This document shows, one piece after another, positions 14,124 to 25,100 of a DNA stretch of 64,000 bases (position 1 is the stretch's first letter; every line of letters begins with the position of its first letter). The notes below the pieces were generated by a model. That model was given only the letters and a program-made list of their open reading frames with translations, did not search any database and was not told where the DNA came from. The DNA is from Parascedosporium putredinis (taxonomy: Eukaryota; Ascomycota; Sordariomycetes; Microascales; Microascaceae): positions 186,001 through 250,000 of the forward strand of contig CASHTG010000008.1 in assembly GCA_949357655.1 (NCBI GenBank), written 5' to 3'. A program made the translations under genes and the position numbers.

Positions 14124-17100
14124 ATGCGGCCACGATCACGAGGGGATCAAGGGATATTTTCCTGCTCGTCGTCCTCAGCAGCCCTCTCGTCAACACGGTC
14201 CCCTTCATCGGCGTCAGGTCTCTCGGATTCGCCAGCCCGCCTCCGCCAGTCGTTTGGACAGGCATTTACTCCCCTGTCAATGGGGGATAGCGAGATGGGT
14301 GCCGAGGATCGAGAAGCCGCGATCCGAAAATCGAGCGGCGCTGGCCACTTAGAGGCGAGATGCGATGCAGCTTCCCTGGCACGTTCCGAGCAAGGCGATG
14401 TGGTGACATCACCAGCACTGGCACAACAGGGCAGCAAACCGTTCCTGGTGGCCCCCTCTGGCGCGACTCCACTGGATCCCACTTTGCGCAATCCACTAAA
14501 CCCACTCGATTCCAACTCGGCGCTCGCTGAAAATCCTGCTGCGCTCTCGCGCAAAGTTGATGCTGACGACGGTCAGAAAAACCAAAACAGTCAAGCCCCG
14601 GTGCTTATTAACGACGACCTGCAATTTTTAACACCCACGACAACATCCTCGCTTCTCTCGCCTCTATTAACACCCACCGAGACCCGATCTCTTGCCTTTT
14701 CCGACAACGCTAGTGTATCCAATTCGGACGAGAACAATGACGCTGCTATGGGTAAAAATTCCACCCAGGCCGTTTCTGATGCATCCGGGCTCTGTGAATT
14801 AGGGCAGGGCCGAGTCGATGACGCCAGTGCCGGATTTGAGAATGGCCAGTGCTCCTGCACTTCTCACGTCCGAGTTGGTGGGGCGAGGCCCACGGGCAGC
14901 CACATGGATCAGTCAGCTGGTTTCACGTGCAAACAGGAGGACATGCAGCAGTCATCTAATTTGCAGGCCCTCAAGTCACCGGACGTGCAGCAGGGCCACC
15001 ACCAGCGTGGTGATGGTTGTCAGCAGCGGGACTCGGCCACAGCAGCGCCAGCAAGACTCACACCAGCACAATTATTACCTGCCCAACACCATGCATTCAC
15101 AGCCACAAATTCTACGCACGCGGCGCACGCGGCGAGCGCGGCGACTCCAGACGAAATTGCAAGGTTGCATAGTATTACTGGTGCTGATAAGGGCAGGGGC
15201 ACGGCTGCTGGTACCGTGGCCATAGGCGCTGGCGCTGGCACTGACACCCGCACTAATAATTCGACCTGGAGCATAAACGACGCCGCCAATGGCGCCCAAC
15301 CGTCTAATAATTCAGGCCCACTCGGTGCGACATTGATGAGCCAGACGAACACAACCGGGTCCTGCGAGCAGCAGCTCAAAGACGCAGTCGCCGACAACAA
15401 CGCCACCACTTCTGCAACCCCTGGCGCGCTGAACCCCGCTAGACCCGGAAATTCCAGCTCTGGCGCGCACAACCAACAATATACCCCTGAGGACGGACCT
15501 GAACACGATGGCAATCTCGTATCCCCTTTCCCCACTGGATTTTCGCCGCCCTTTTCCAACAACCACTCTGCCTCCTATCCCCAGCAGCAGCATCAGCAGC
15601 AGCAGGGCGGACACCCCACGAACCTAACAAAAGCATCTTGCACACGAACCTGACTCCTAAAAATAATTCCTCCATCGACGCGGCGTCCTCGATCCCTGGT
15701 GCCATCATCGCCCCGCTTGCTGTCTCACCTGCGGACTCTTATCCCTCGACACCATCGTCGTCATCCCCGTCCACCCAGTCTCTGGTTTCCCAGCAACACT
15801 TGAGCCAGGAGACGGGCAATTATCGGCCCCTGGTTCGGACCACTTCAGACAATCTGTCTTTAAAAATTCAGCACCCCACCCCCGACATCAACCCCAAGAC
15901 TGGGGCCTACTTGGGGAACATTGCTCAGCTCGAGGCCACTGCCGAGCGACTTTCCACCGCTACCAGTTCCATCGAGGACGCGATCCGTGATCTTCATGCC
16001 GAATTAAAACGAAGCGACAGCCAACGGTCCGCAGCCGCCCGCGCCCGTGCCGGCCAAAACCTCGAATTTGAGGACGGCCAAGGATTCGAATACGTTGACC
16101 AGGAAGACGACGGGAAGCCCCAGCTCCGCCTTCGTCGCCCTGCCCTTCTTAGGCACCTATCGGCTTCGGCCTCCATCGCCTCGCTCAACAGCATCTCGAG
16201 AGTCCCTCCATACACCCCTAGCCGCACCCGCTCCAACGCGTCGCTTAAAAGCCTCTACGGTATCGAAACCGGTCTGGTTCCCTCAACACCACTATGCAGT
16301 CGCAGCACGATTACATCCGGAACGAAGCGGAGCCCTATCTGTCACGGACGGGGCCCGGCAAGGGTTCCGTACGAAGCATTCGGACTGGGAAGCTGTCTCT
16401 TGCCGAGATTGTCGAGTCCGAGCCCATTGCGTTGAGCCAGAACGCGCTCGATAATGCCGACCGCAACCCCTTCCCGGCCGAGGAGGACGATGATACGATC
16501 CGGGGACAGGCCGCCTACGATGACATAACCCCTGTAGGCAATTCGTTCCCGCCCCTAGCACGGACGCCTTCCATTCCATGCTTGATGGAGGTGGTCTGGA
16601 GTTACCGGGCTCTGATCTTCGCTTTGATCCCGCGCAGTACCATCATGATCAGCCTAGCGCCCCCGGACCCGCATACCATTCTCATGACCAGCACCATGAA
16701 CACTACCATCAGCACCTGCAGCACCTTCACGAGGAACCGCGTCCCCGGTCCTCCGGTTCTGGTACCAGCTCGATGAATGTAAGGAACGCTTTTGGCGATT
16801 TCGACGGTGTACACTTTGAGCCCGAGCTTCATTCCCCCTATCGTGATGCAACCACCGGCCCCACAGCCCCCATCTCCCCGCCCCGCGCCGTTCGCTCCCC
16901 GACGAGCCCCTCCATGGCGCGGCCGACATCCTACATGGACCCTCAAACTGGCCAAGAGATGCTTTATTATCCCGCCCGTGTCCCCGCGATGCTCAACCTC
17001 CCACCCAAACTGTCGCGAAAGCCAAAGTCGGCCGCGCGCAATGCTAGGCAGTCGGAGCTTCTGAGCGCCATGCCCGAGATATCGAGGAAGTCTGCTGCTT

Positions 17101-19492
17101 GGTTGCCAGATCCCCTCGAGGGACATGCAAACAAGACTGCTTCCTGGCTGCCGGACCCTCTCGAGGGGCATGCAAACGCGGCCTTTTCTCCGCCCCTGTC
17201 CCCGGATGCGTCGACCGGCGACACGCCCGGCGCTCTGCCGCCTCCGGAAAGCCCCTTTGCGGCCACCGGCTTGCCAACCCCTGCGTTTTCGGCGCCCGAA
17301 ATCCACGTTACTGAGATGGGCGGTTTCGAGCCACGCTACGGTGATGAGTATCCTGGCGTCACGCCCAACATTCTGCCCGCTCCCGCTGATGGTGACGACG
17401 AGGTGAAGCCCGCTGTGCCGAGACCACGCAAGGGCCGAGATGCCACAGATGCTGAGGCGACCAAGTCCCGGCTCAGCAAACTGCCTCCACAGCTACGGGC
17501 CAGCGTCTTCTTTGACTTACCTTCGACTTCTGCCAAGCTCAAGGTCAAGGATGGCTCGGCAAGCGCCACCCTCGATCACCTACTCAACGCCTCGGCCAAC
17601 GCACCAGTGAGCGCGTTTACGGATCACCTGATTGTCGGAAAGCTCGGTTCTGAGGTATATGGCCCGGAGAAGAAGAGGAAGTCGGGCATGCCCAAGACCT
17701 CTTCCGACTCGGATCCCAAGAAGCGCAACACCTACCTCCGTGACCAGAAGAGCGCAGACACCCTCAACCCCGATAGCCGCTCGAGTGTCCTAAGCCCCGG
17801 ATCGGGTTCGCACCACGGCTCGAGCACGCTCGATGGCGCCGATGACGAGCCCCTCCCTCCAGGTGCCGTAGGCTATGCTACCCTCAGCCCTGACACGGAC
17901 GAATTCGACCCGATTGACCGGAGGTCCAACGACAGCCGAGAGAGGGGCGAGGGTGGGGAGGAAGGAGAGGAGGAAGAGGAAGAGGAATACGATGAACTGT
18001 ATCACGGTCCCCCTACCACCCTCCTCGCCGAGCTGCAGATTCGGAAGCAGCAGCAGAAGAACCGTACCCGGCTGCTGGCCAACCCCAACGGCATGCATTC
18101 GACGCTCCTCGAAATGGACGCGGTGGCTGAGGCCCAGCGCCGCAACCGCAAGGACAGGAGGGTGAACCTTGCCTGGGAGGATCCCGTCCAGGATGGCGTC
18201 CTCGAGGATGACGACGAGGACGTGCCTCTAGGCGTCCTCTATGCTGCCAAAGCCACCGGGGCCAATAACCTAGCGGCGGCGGCGGCGGAGCTCGACCGCC
18301 CTCTTGGCCTCATGGAGCGTCGCGAACTTGAAGAGAATGAACCTCTGAGTCAGCGTAGGGCTCGCCTCCAAGGCGGGGACCCGCACCAATCCGCCATCTT
18401 AACCAAGAGGCAGACGCTGATGATGAATGTTGGCTCTAACCGGCTTTCGCAAATGCCGCAGATGAGCATGATGGCCCCCATGGCCGGCCCCTAGCCGAGG
18501 AGCAAGAAGTGTCGGACGAGGAAGCCGAGGGCGAGACGCTTGGTGACAGGATGCGCCGTTTGAAGAATAAAGAAGAGGGGACAGCGCCCTCCCCGCGCGC
18601 GACCCGTCAGCACCGCGTTCACGTCTGAGCTCCTTGGACAATTTGTCCCTCCCGAGGAGGAGGTAAAGGAAGAAGCGGTCAAGCCCGTTGGTGAAGAGGA
18701 GGAGACCCTCGGCCAACGCCGCCGCCGCCTTCAAGCGGAGCGTGAGGCGCGAGCTGCGGAGATGGGCATCCCCGGCGTGCGCACAGTGGGCGGCGCCCCT
18801 CCCGGCCACCGCCTAAGCATGGCGGGCATCCTCTCGGCCCACCCTAGGAACGACACATCCCTCCAGGACGCAGAGCGGCGCAGGTTCGACGAGGATCTGC
18901 GCATCCAGCGGGAGCAGGACGAGAAGATGGCAGCCATGAGGTCGCAGATGCCGACAACGCTCCTCACGCCCAGCGGGGCAACAGCACGGGCGGGTTCCGC
19001 AACGGTCAGTTCAACGACGGCACGGGCGGATTCGGAACACGCCGGGTGCCGAGCCAGGGCAATCTGAGCGCCGAATTCGCTTCGGACTCGTGGAACCGCT
19101 CGAGTGTCGCCTTTAACAGCGGTGGCATGATTCAACAGGCGGGCATGACGTCGATGAAGAACACGTACGGCCCAGCCCCAGGAGCTGCACCAGGCTGGTA
19201 CGGCGGCCAGGCGCCCATGTATATGGGTGGGCCGATGCAGATGGGAGGAGGCATGCCTGGTATGAACGCGCCTAATATGGGCATGCAGATGCCGATGCAG
19301 ATGCAGATGCCCATGTCGGCGCCCATGCCTATGTCGGCGCCTATGCAGATGCCTATGCAAATGCAGATGGGCCAGCAACCGATGGCGTCGCCCATGGGCA
19401 TGCCAGGAGCCCTGGGCATGGGTGGGGGTTATCAGGCGAACCCGCAGGGTCAGACTGACATGGTTGATCGGTGGAGGCACGGGGTGATGTGA
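14124..19492 (+). CDS. Large conserved disordered fungal protein of unknown function (frameshifted)
   Basis: One gene of about 1,791 residues. It is seen as successive overlapping plus-strand frames that join at about 15637, 16285, 16576, 18490, twice near 18590, and 18945. Each join needs one extra base, usually in a 2-4 base homopolymer, and with seven added bases the length is exactly divisible by three. The product is Ser/Pro/Thr/Asn-rich at the N-terminus, has a central conserved-looking segment (17.4-18.3 kb: SATLDHLL, VSAFTDHLIVGKLG, EVYGPEKK, NPNGMHSTLLEMDAV, VNLAWEDP), an acidic run near 17.95 kb, a charged helical stretch (18.6-18.95 kb), and a Met/Gln/Gly/Pro-rich tail ending DMVDRWRHGVM. 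No catalytic domain or membrane segment is visible. A Gln run lies near 15.58 kb. The start is uncertain: ATGs at 13888 (other frame, would need one more added base), 14124 and 14280 are all possible. I do not recognise a named family. Confidence 0.75.
17089..17178 (+). repeat. In-frame tandem duplication (about 17 residues)
   Basis: Two adjacent copies of a segment reading approximately WLPDPLEGHAN (with preceding K-[ST]-A-[AS]) lie in frame inside the large disordered protein. The nucleotide copies differ by several silent substitutions, so the duplication is not recent. Confidence 0.8.
19225..19420 (+). repeat. Met/Gln/Pro-rich coding repeat
   Basis: Imperfect ATG-CAG-ATG-CCG type units encode a Met-rich tail (MQMPMQMQMP, MSAPMPMSAP and related). 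It lies near the C-terminus of the large disordered protein, just before its final conserved-looking tail. Confidence 0.8.
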
Positions 19493-20584
19493 AGAACTAG
19501 CATTGATCTCATGTCCTCCCTCCGCCTCGACCTCTAGAGCATCCATCTACTGAGAGGAGAGGACCGGCCTGCGTGCCTGTACTAATGGTTTCCTTTGTCC
19601 TTTTTTTTTTTTTTTTTTTCTTTTTCCTGTTATGTGAGCTTTCAATATTGTTTGTTTTCACATGTGCATTGCGAGCAAAGGGAAAAGAACACAAGCATAT
19701 ACTGGGGGAATTGGGCTGATACAGGATGGTCTGGTTCGGAATACATAATATACACAGACACACATGCACGCATACAAGCAACCTTGGGGCGCGCTTAGCT
19801 TACCGCTGCTCCTCTTTATCATTTCCACCATTCTTCTCTTTTGTTCGATACTTTCTCTACCTGTTGCCTACCCTATCATTCCTCTCCCCTTTTCTTATCA
19901 TGTTTTACTATCTCGAGCCCCGAGTCCCGAGTTTCACCTCTGGGAAATTTGATTTGGAGAAGCTCTTGTCTAATATCTATCTAATGATAAACGATGTACT
20001 CTCGAGTATATATGTGTTGTTCCCCCGTGACGAGGTTTTGTTGCTTTTGGAAAGAAATTACGATGTGAGGACGCTATGCGATCGAGCGCCCACGACAATG
20101 TAGAGTGATTGTTGTGCTCTATGGGTGTCCGGTTTACGTAGATCACACCTGGCCAAAAGTTGACGCACCAACTGTACCGGACCTTTCTTGACGGCGTGGG
20201 CACAAGACGGAGTGGATGGACGTAGGTGAAGCCAAGAACGAGGGTGTTTACGCGCGTGGATATGCCTGGGCACTTTCATTGGGGTGCGTACAATTGTTTC
20301 TTTCATATTTATGGTAATCATCAATGTGTATATCAACCTCTTGAATCTTCTTCCGATTCTCGCTTGAATGAAATAACCTCTAGAGACGATATGGGGAAGG
20401 GGAGTCCGTATATATGTGGATAGCAGGGGAAGGAAATTGATTCCTGTGAGAAAGAGGGGGAGGGGAGAAAGAGAGATAAGTCCCCATGGCCAAGCTTGGG
20501 ACGGGAGAGGAAGAAGGCGAGCAGGAAAGATAGCGTTGGACATGGAAGAAAAGGAAATTTGGTTCCTATGAGGAAATCCACACC
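19493..20584. other. Intergenic, between convergent gene 3' ends
   Basis: About 1.1 kb holding the 3' untranslated regions of the flanking convergent genes. It contains a T tract at about 19600-19620 and GA-rich sequence near 20440-20470. No coding sequence seen. Confidence 0.6.
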
Positions 20585-21177
20585 CTAGTACCACTTATCC
20601 TTCGGAACAACGCGAGGGACAGCTAGCAACTCAAGATAGGGTTGGCTTGGGGGACCGTAGATACTGTCGCGGCAGTTGAAGACAATGTAACGGTACGGGC
20701 TCTCGGGAACGGGGATGCAAGTGTTCAAGGGAGAGGGGCCGTCGAGCCGATCAAGGCCTCGATGGCGTTGCACTCGTGTCCAATATCGTAGAACTCATCG
20801 GTATAGACGAGGGTTTCTAGATTGACAAAAAGAGCTTAGCGAGAAAGATTGGGCTTCGCATCAAGAGATGGCGCAAGGGCTAGAGCGGCTAGGTTATGTG
20901 TGTGTGTATGTGTGTTACCTTGGCAGCCGGGGGTATCGACTAAGAGGTGGATGCCTCTCTGGCCCTCGGGGATCTCGTAGCATGCCAAGCCGGAGGCATC
21001 GAGGCTGTCGATATACTGGGCGGTAGCAATCATGTCTGCGCACGTCTCCTGCTCGCTGACGAACACGAGGCCGATGAGGCCTGGGATCGCTCGTGACGTG
21101 AGCGGTGCCGAGCTCGTGGGGCCTGCGAGGGCGGGGAGAGCGAGAGCTGGGAGGAGGAGAAGGGAGAGGGGCTGCAT
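20585..21177 (-). CDS. Small secreted cysteine-rich protein (effector candidate)
   Basis: Two exons, 21177-20919 and 20816-20585, split by a 102-nt intron (donor GTAACA, acceptor CTAG, possible branch point GCTAAG). One base is missing in a C run near 20729-20738. With it added the product is 163 residues. The ATG at 21177 is chosen because it opens directly into a signal peptide (MQPLSLLLLPALALPALA, cleavage near residue 18). The mature part is about 145 residues with six cysteines (ETCAD, GLACYE, PGCQ, HECNA, NTCIP, FNCRD), enough for three disulfides, and no membrane segment. A TATATA-type box lies about 130 bp upstream. Short, secreted, six-Cys and without a recognised domain fits the operational definition of a candidate effector; no specific effector family is recognised. 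Confidence 0.75.
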
Positions 21178-21308
21178 CGTGGAGTTTGGAGTTTGGAACA
21201 AGTGAGGAGAAGAAGGGGAAATGGGATATAGGAACGGATATTGATGGATGGACTTGAGTGGTGGTTCAAGGTTGAAGCTGCTGTGAGAATGAAGACGAGG
21301 ATGAGATC

Positions 21309-21317
21309 AATATATAT
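21309..21317 (-). promoter_or_regulatory. Putative TATA box of the secreted Cys-rich gene
   Basis: ATATATATT on the minus strand, about 130 bp upstream of the ATG at 21177. Spacing is reasonable for a fungal core promoter. Confidence 0.4.
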
Positions 21318-22172
21318 CCAAACATGTTGTACTGAGAAGACTTCACGGGGATGGAGTTGGATTAGAATTTTGCGCAAGGCAGAAGCCTCAACTGGCTTTG
21401 CGATGAAGCCAGGAGACTCGTATCACCCATGAGATTGTGATATTACGAAGGATCAGTAAACCAAGCGAAACAACCTAGAATTCAAGCATTCGGTTCACGT
21501 AGGATTCGTGAGGCGCAGGGACCAGACCAGCCATGAAGCAGCCTATTGTATTTTGGACGGATTTCGCACAAAAAAGCTTGTGTTTTTCTTGTTTGGGTTC
21601 GAAGGAAGCGGCCTTTGTCATCGTCCCAACTCGATTTCACTTGCAATTGCGCAGGCAGCACCCGTCGCACTCGTGCAGCGAGGCGCGACTGTAAAGCTGG
21701 TGAACCGAAATTAACACATTGAACCGTTTGTCACACAGAGAGCACGGGCGTTGTGAAGAGGAGCGTAAGCGGGACAGGGATGGGATATCCGCCCGTCATG
21801 CTGGAAAACATGGGTCAATTAATGGATTTCATTCACGGACGCGGTAGGCAGCGCGTGCGCAAATCTTCACTCGTAGAAAATAGCTTCGAGCCCCGAGCTG
21901 TATGGGTTGTATCGCGTCCACTCGTAGAAAATAGCCATCAGGCCCGGGCTACGGGGTATATCGTTCACGTGCCCGAAGCCATTGCTTCGGAGGCACCAAC
22001 TAGTTTCTTCCCTTTTGTACCTCTCCGTATTTTGGACTCTCTGGCTGGTGGAAGATGGACATTTGCGAAGAGGGTTAGAAGAACTGTTTGAGAGCTACAT
22101 TTGTTCTGTAAGTTGTTCGCCGGCTTGGCTTGATTATCAGCTCGGATGCATCTTATATCTCTCCCTGAGTGT

Positions 22173-22187
22173 TAACCCTAACCCTAA
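22173..22187. repeat. Short interstitial telomere-like motif
   Basis: TAACCCTAACCCTAA, just over two copies of the (CCCTAA)n unit used as telomere repeat by most filamentous ascomycetes. It lies in non-coding DNA. Confidence 0.7.
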
Positions 22188-25100
22188 TGGCGGAGCTGGC
22201 TTCCGTTAGCCCTCCTTGAGGAATTGAGGATCGGGTCTTTCATTGTTACCTTGTACGTTCAAGAATAACTTGTAGAAAGAACCCATCGACTCCATGGTTA
22301 TCGTAGCTGTAGCTGTCATGCAACCATAATAACTAAGAGCTCACTATAGGCGTCTGAAGCGAGGAATAAGGGCGGTATCACGATGCGTGTTGTGGGGCGT
22401 GCAATTGCATAATGAGCATCAATACTGTGTATAGCCCTTTTCAGACCCTATTCTAGTACTGACAAGAAGTATACAGCTGGAGCTTGATCTACTAGAGAAT
22501 AATCTCCTGATATATAAGTTCGAGGCGGGACCGAAAGTCTAGGGTGAAGCTGCTGCTATATACGTCGTAGGAGGTTGTGTGTCTTTAAATAGAAACTGGA
22601 AACAGCAAATCTTTCCACAATAGCATCCACTAATATTCTTAAACTTTGGACGATCCGGGCTATTTCCGGTGTGGAGAAAGAGTGGGTTTCATCTTGCCCT
22701 CACTCTCAATAGGCAAAGTATGCGATATGCCAGTTGAAATATCCGAAGTGCACCGCAACGATTCAATCACACTGAACAACAGCAAACCATGAACCTGAAA
22801 CATTCCAAAGAATGGGAATAGATGTGTGTGGCCTCGTCCTTACGAAAAGACTGGCTAGTCTGTATGGGAGTCCTTGTCTTGCATGGGACCTTCCAGCTTT
22901 GACTTTTGGAGGTTTTGGTCAAGTGGCTCGGCGATACTATATGAACAATTTAGTCTCTGGAGAAAGAGAGGGAGCATATGGTGCAAACCGAGAGTCGCAA
23001 GCGGTAACCGTTTGAAAAGGCGGATGCTTGATGTAACAAGTCATCTATGGACTTTTGCACCACATCTTACACGTTTGCGGACTCTGCAGCGTCCATGATC
23101 TGAGACAATGCAAGCCTCTTCGTGTCACTGGATCAAAGGTGAGAATATCTTGCTTCAAGGGATATCTTGACAAACAGCTGGCGTGGTATAGGAAGAGCGG
23201 CGGATTCGCCGTTGGGGACATGCGGAAACCATTCATATACCACCTCTACTCTACGTTCTTGGCTTCTTACACATTCCAAGAGCTGCAATACGGCACCCAA
23301 CATCCGTGACTGGGGATACCAGTCTCCTCACTCGACAGTCACGGCCGAATCCAGGCCGAGGCCTCCCACTCACGCTGCTACCCTTCTCTTCTCTCTGCCC
23401 GGGTTCGGTTATCTGAGGTGAAGTGATTTGAGATCAGATCAGACGATGTCGCACCCGCCCCCACTGATATGGTGACAGCGTATTCAGGCTTACCAAGGGC
23501 ATGGCTCTGGCGCCTATAGATCATTCCCGTATATGGATAGACTATCATGGAGAGGTGGTTCGGGGCGGTGCATCTTTCCTTGGATCATGTCGGTCAGTCA
23601 TGAAGGGGGTGTGTGGTGAGTGATACGACTCTTGATTCCTACAAGCAGTCACATGCAGCGATCCAGTCATGCAAAACCCGGGAAGGATAGAGACCGGGCC
23701 GCATGTCAAATCAAAGGGACTGCGAGTACGCAAACACAAATTCCATGCGCGGAGCTATTGATTTTTCCTTTGCATTTTTCTCCAAAAGGGAAGAGAGAAA
23801 ACATGGAAAAGCGGACGAGCACCGGTATACTCTCTGCCGACATGACTCTGATATCCCCTCCGAGTCCAATTTGCCATCTGCCATCGTAGGATCGCGGAAA
23901 GGATTCCAGTGGGGTTACGTGGAGACGAACACCCACCGCCTGATAGCTCGTCCTTGCTGACCCATCCGCGTCTCGGCCCCTCCCTTTACCTATCTTTCTT
24001 TTTTTTTCCTTTTTCCTCTCCACACGCTCAAGTGAGAGAAGAGAAGGCACAGATGATATCATGGCTATCTGCCCTTTCGAGTGATCATGGAAAGGGCGCC
24101 CGCCGGCCTGTGGAGCTTATACGAAAAGTCCACTGCAGTGGAGACCCAACCTCGCCGTGTAAATCTCGGGGTGGGAAGGGGGTTTTCCGCCTGCGGGCAT
24201 CAATATCCGTAGGGCTAAGCCAGTTTGGGGGAGAGGAGACCTTTTGCTGCAGCGTGAAGCTTCCCGCGCACACGAGAGAGGCAAGCTACCCAACGATGCA
24301 TGGATGACTGGCGCTCTCGCTGCCCGCTCTGCTTAGAAGAAGAAAGAGGACAAAAGGCCACCGGCTTTCCTTAATTAGGTTGGAATGAGCCGGTTGATGG
24401 GGAGAGAGATTGGGTGTTCTTGGCTTGGGAATGCACAATGGACCCACCCTTTTCTTTGTGGGGGAGGAGTTCTTTGGTCTTTTTTCTTTTTTCTTTTTTT
24501 TCTTTCTACAGATGCAGGAGCGCACCCCTGGTCCGACATGATTGGGACTTCTTGGCGCGTCGTGCAAAAGATCCCCGTCGCGTGGGTACTTTGTGTGTGG
24601 GCTGCGCAGCGATGAAGGAGGGGCGGCCATTCTCGGCCGATAGCCAGAGAGCGTAGTAGAGATCTTTTCCCGAGCAATAGACGGTACCCGTTGCCCGTGC
24701 GAACCAAGGCCCAACAGGGCCCCTCTCTCTTCCTAATCCTTGCGCCAACGTGCACTTGCCTTCTTGCCCGCCGGGCTAGGGTCCAAGTGTGGAGAAGAAT
24801 CCTCTATCATGGAAGAGGGCCCCTGATAAGGGGTTTAGGATCGATCTTGTCGCATGAGTGTATGTGTGTGTGTGCGTGTGTCTTCGACTTCGAAGAGTGG
24901 CAAAAAGATGTCAAACCCAACGATAATGTGCCGCTCGCTGGCATAAGTCGCCCCTGCCACTCAATGCCACAGAGCCATACGGGAAAGGCCGTGTGGCAAT
25001 CACATGTGGAATCGCGTGGTCGGCAACAGCACCTCATGGGTGGGCCGCAAGGCTCGGAATGCAAAGCTTTTCCAGTCTGCATTGCGTCTTGGGTTCCCTC

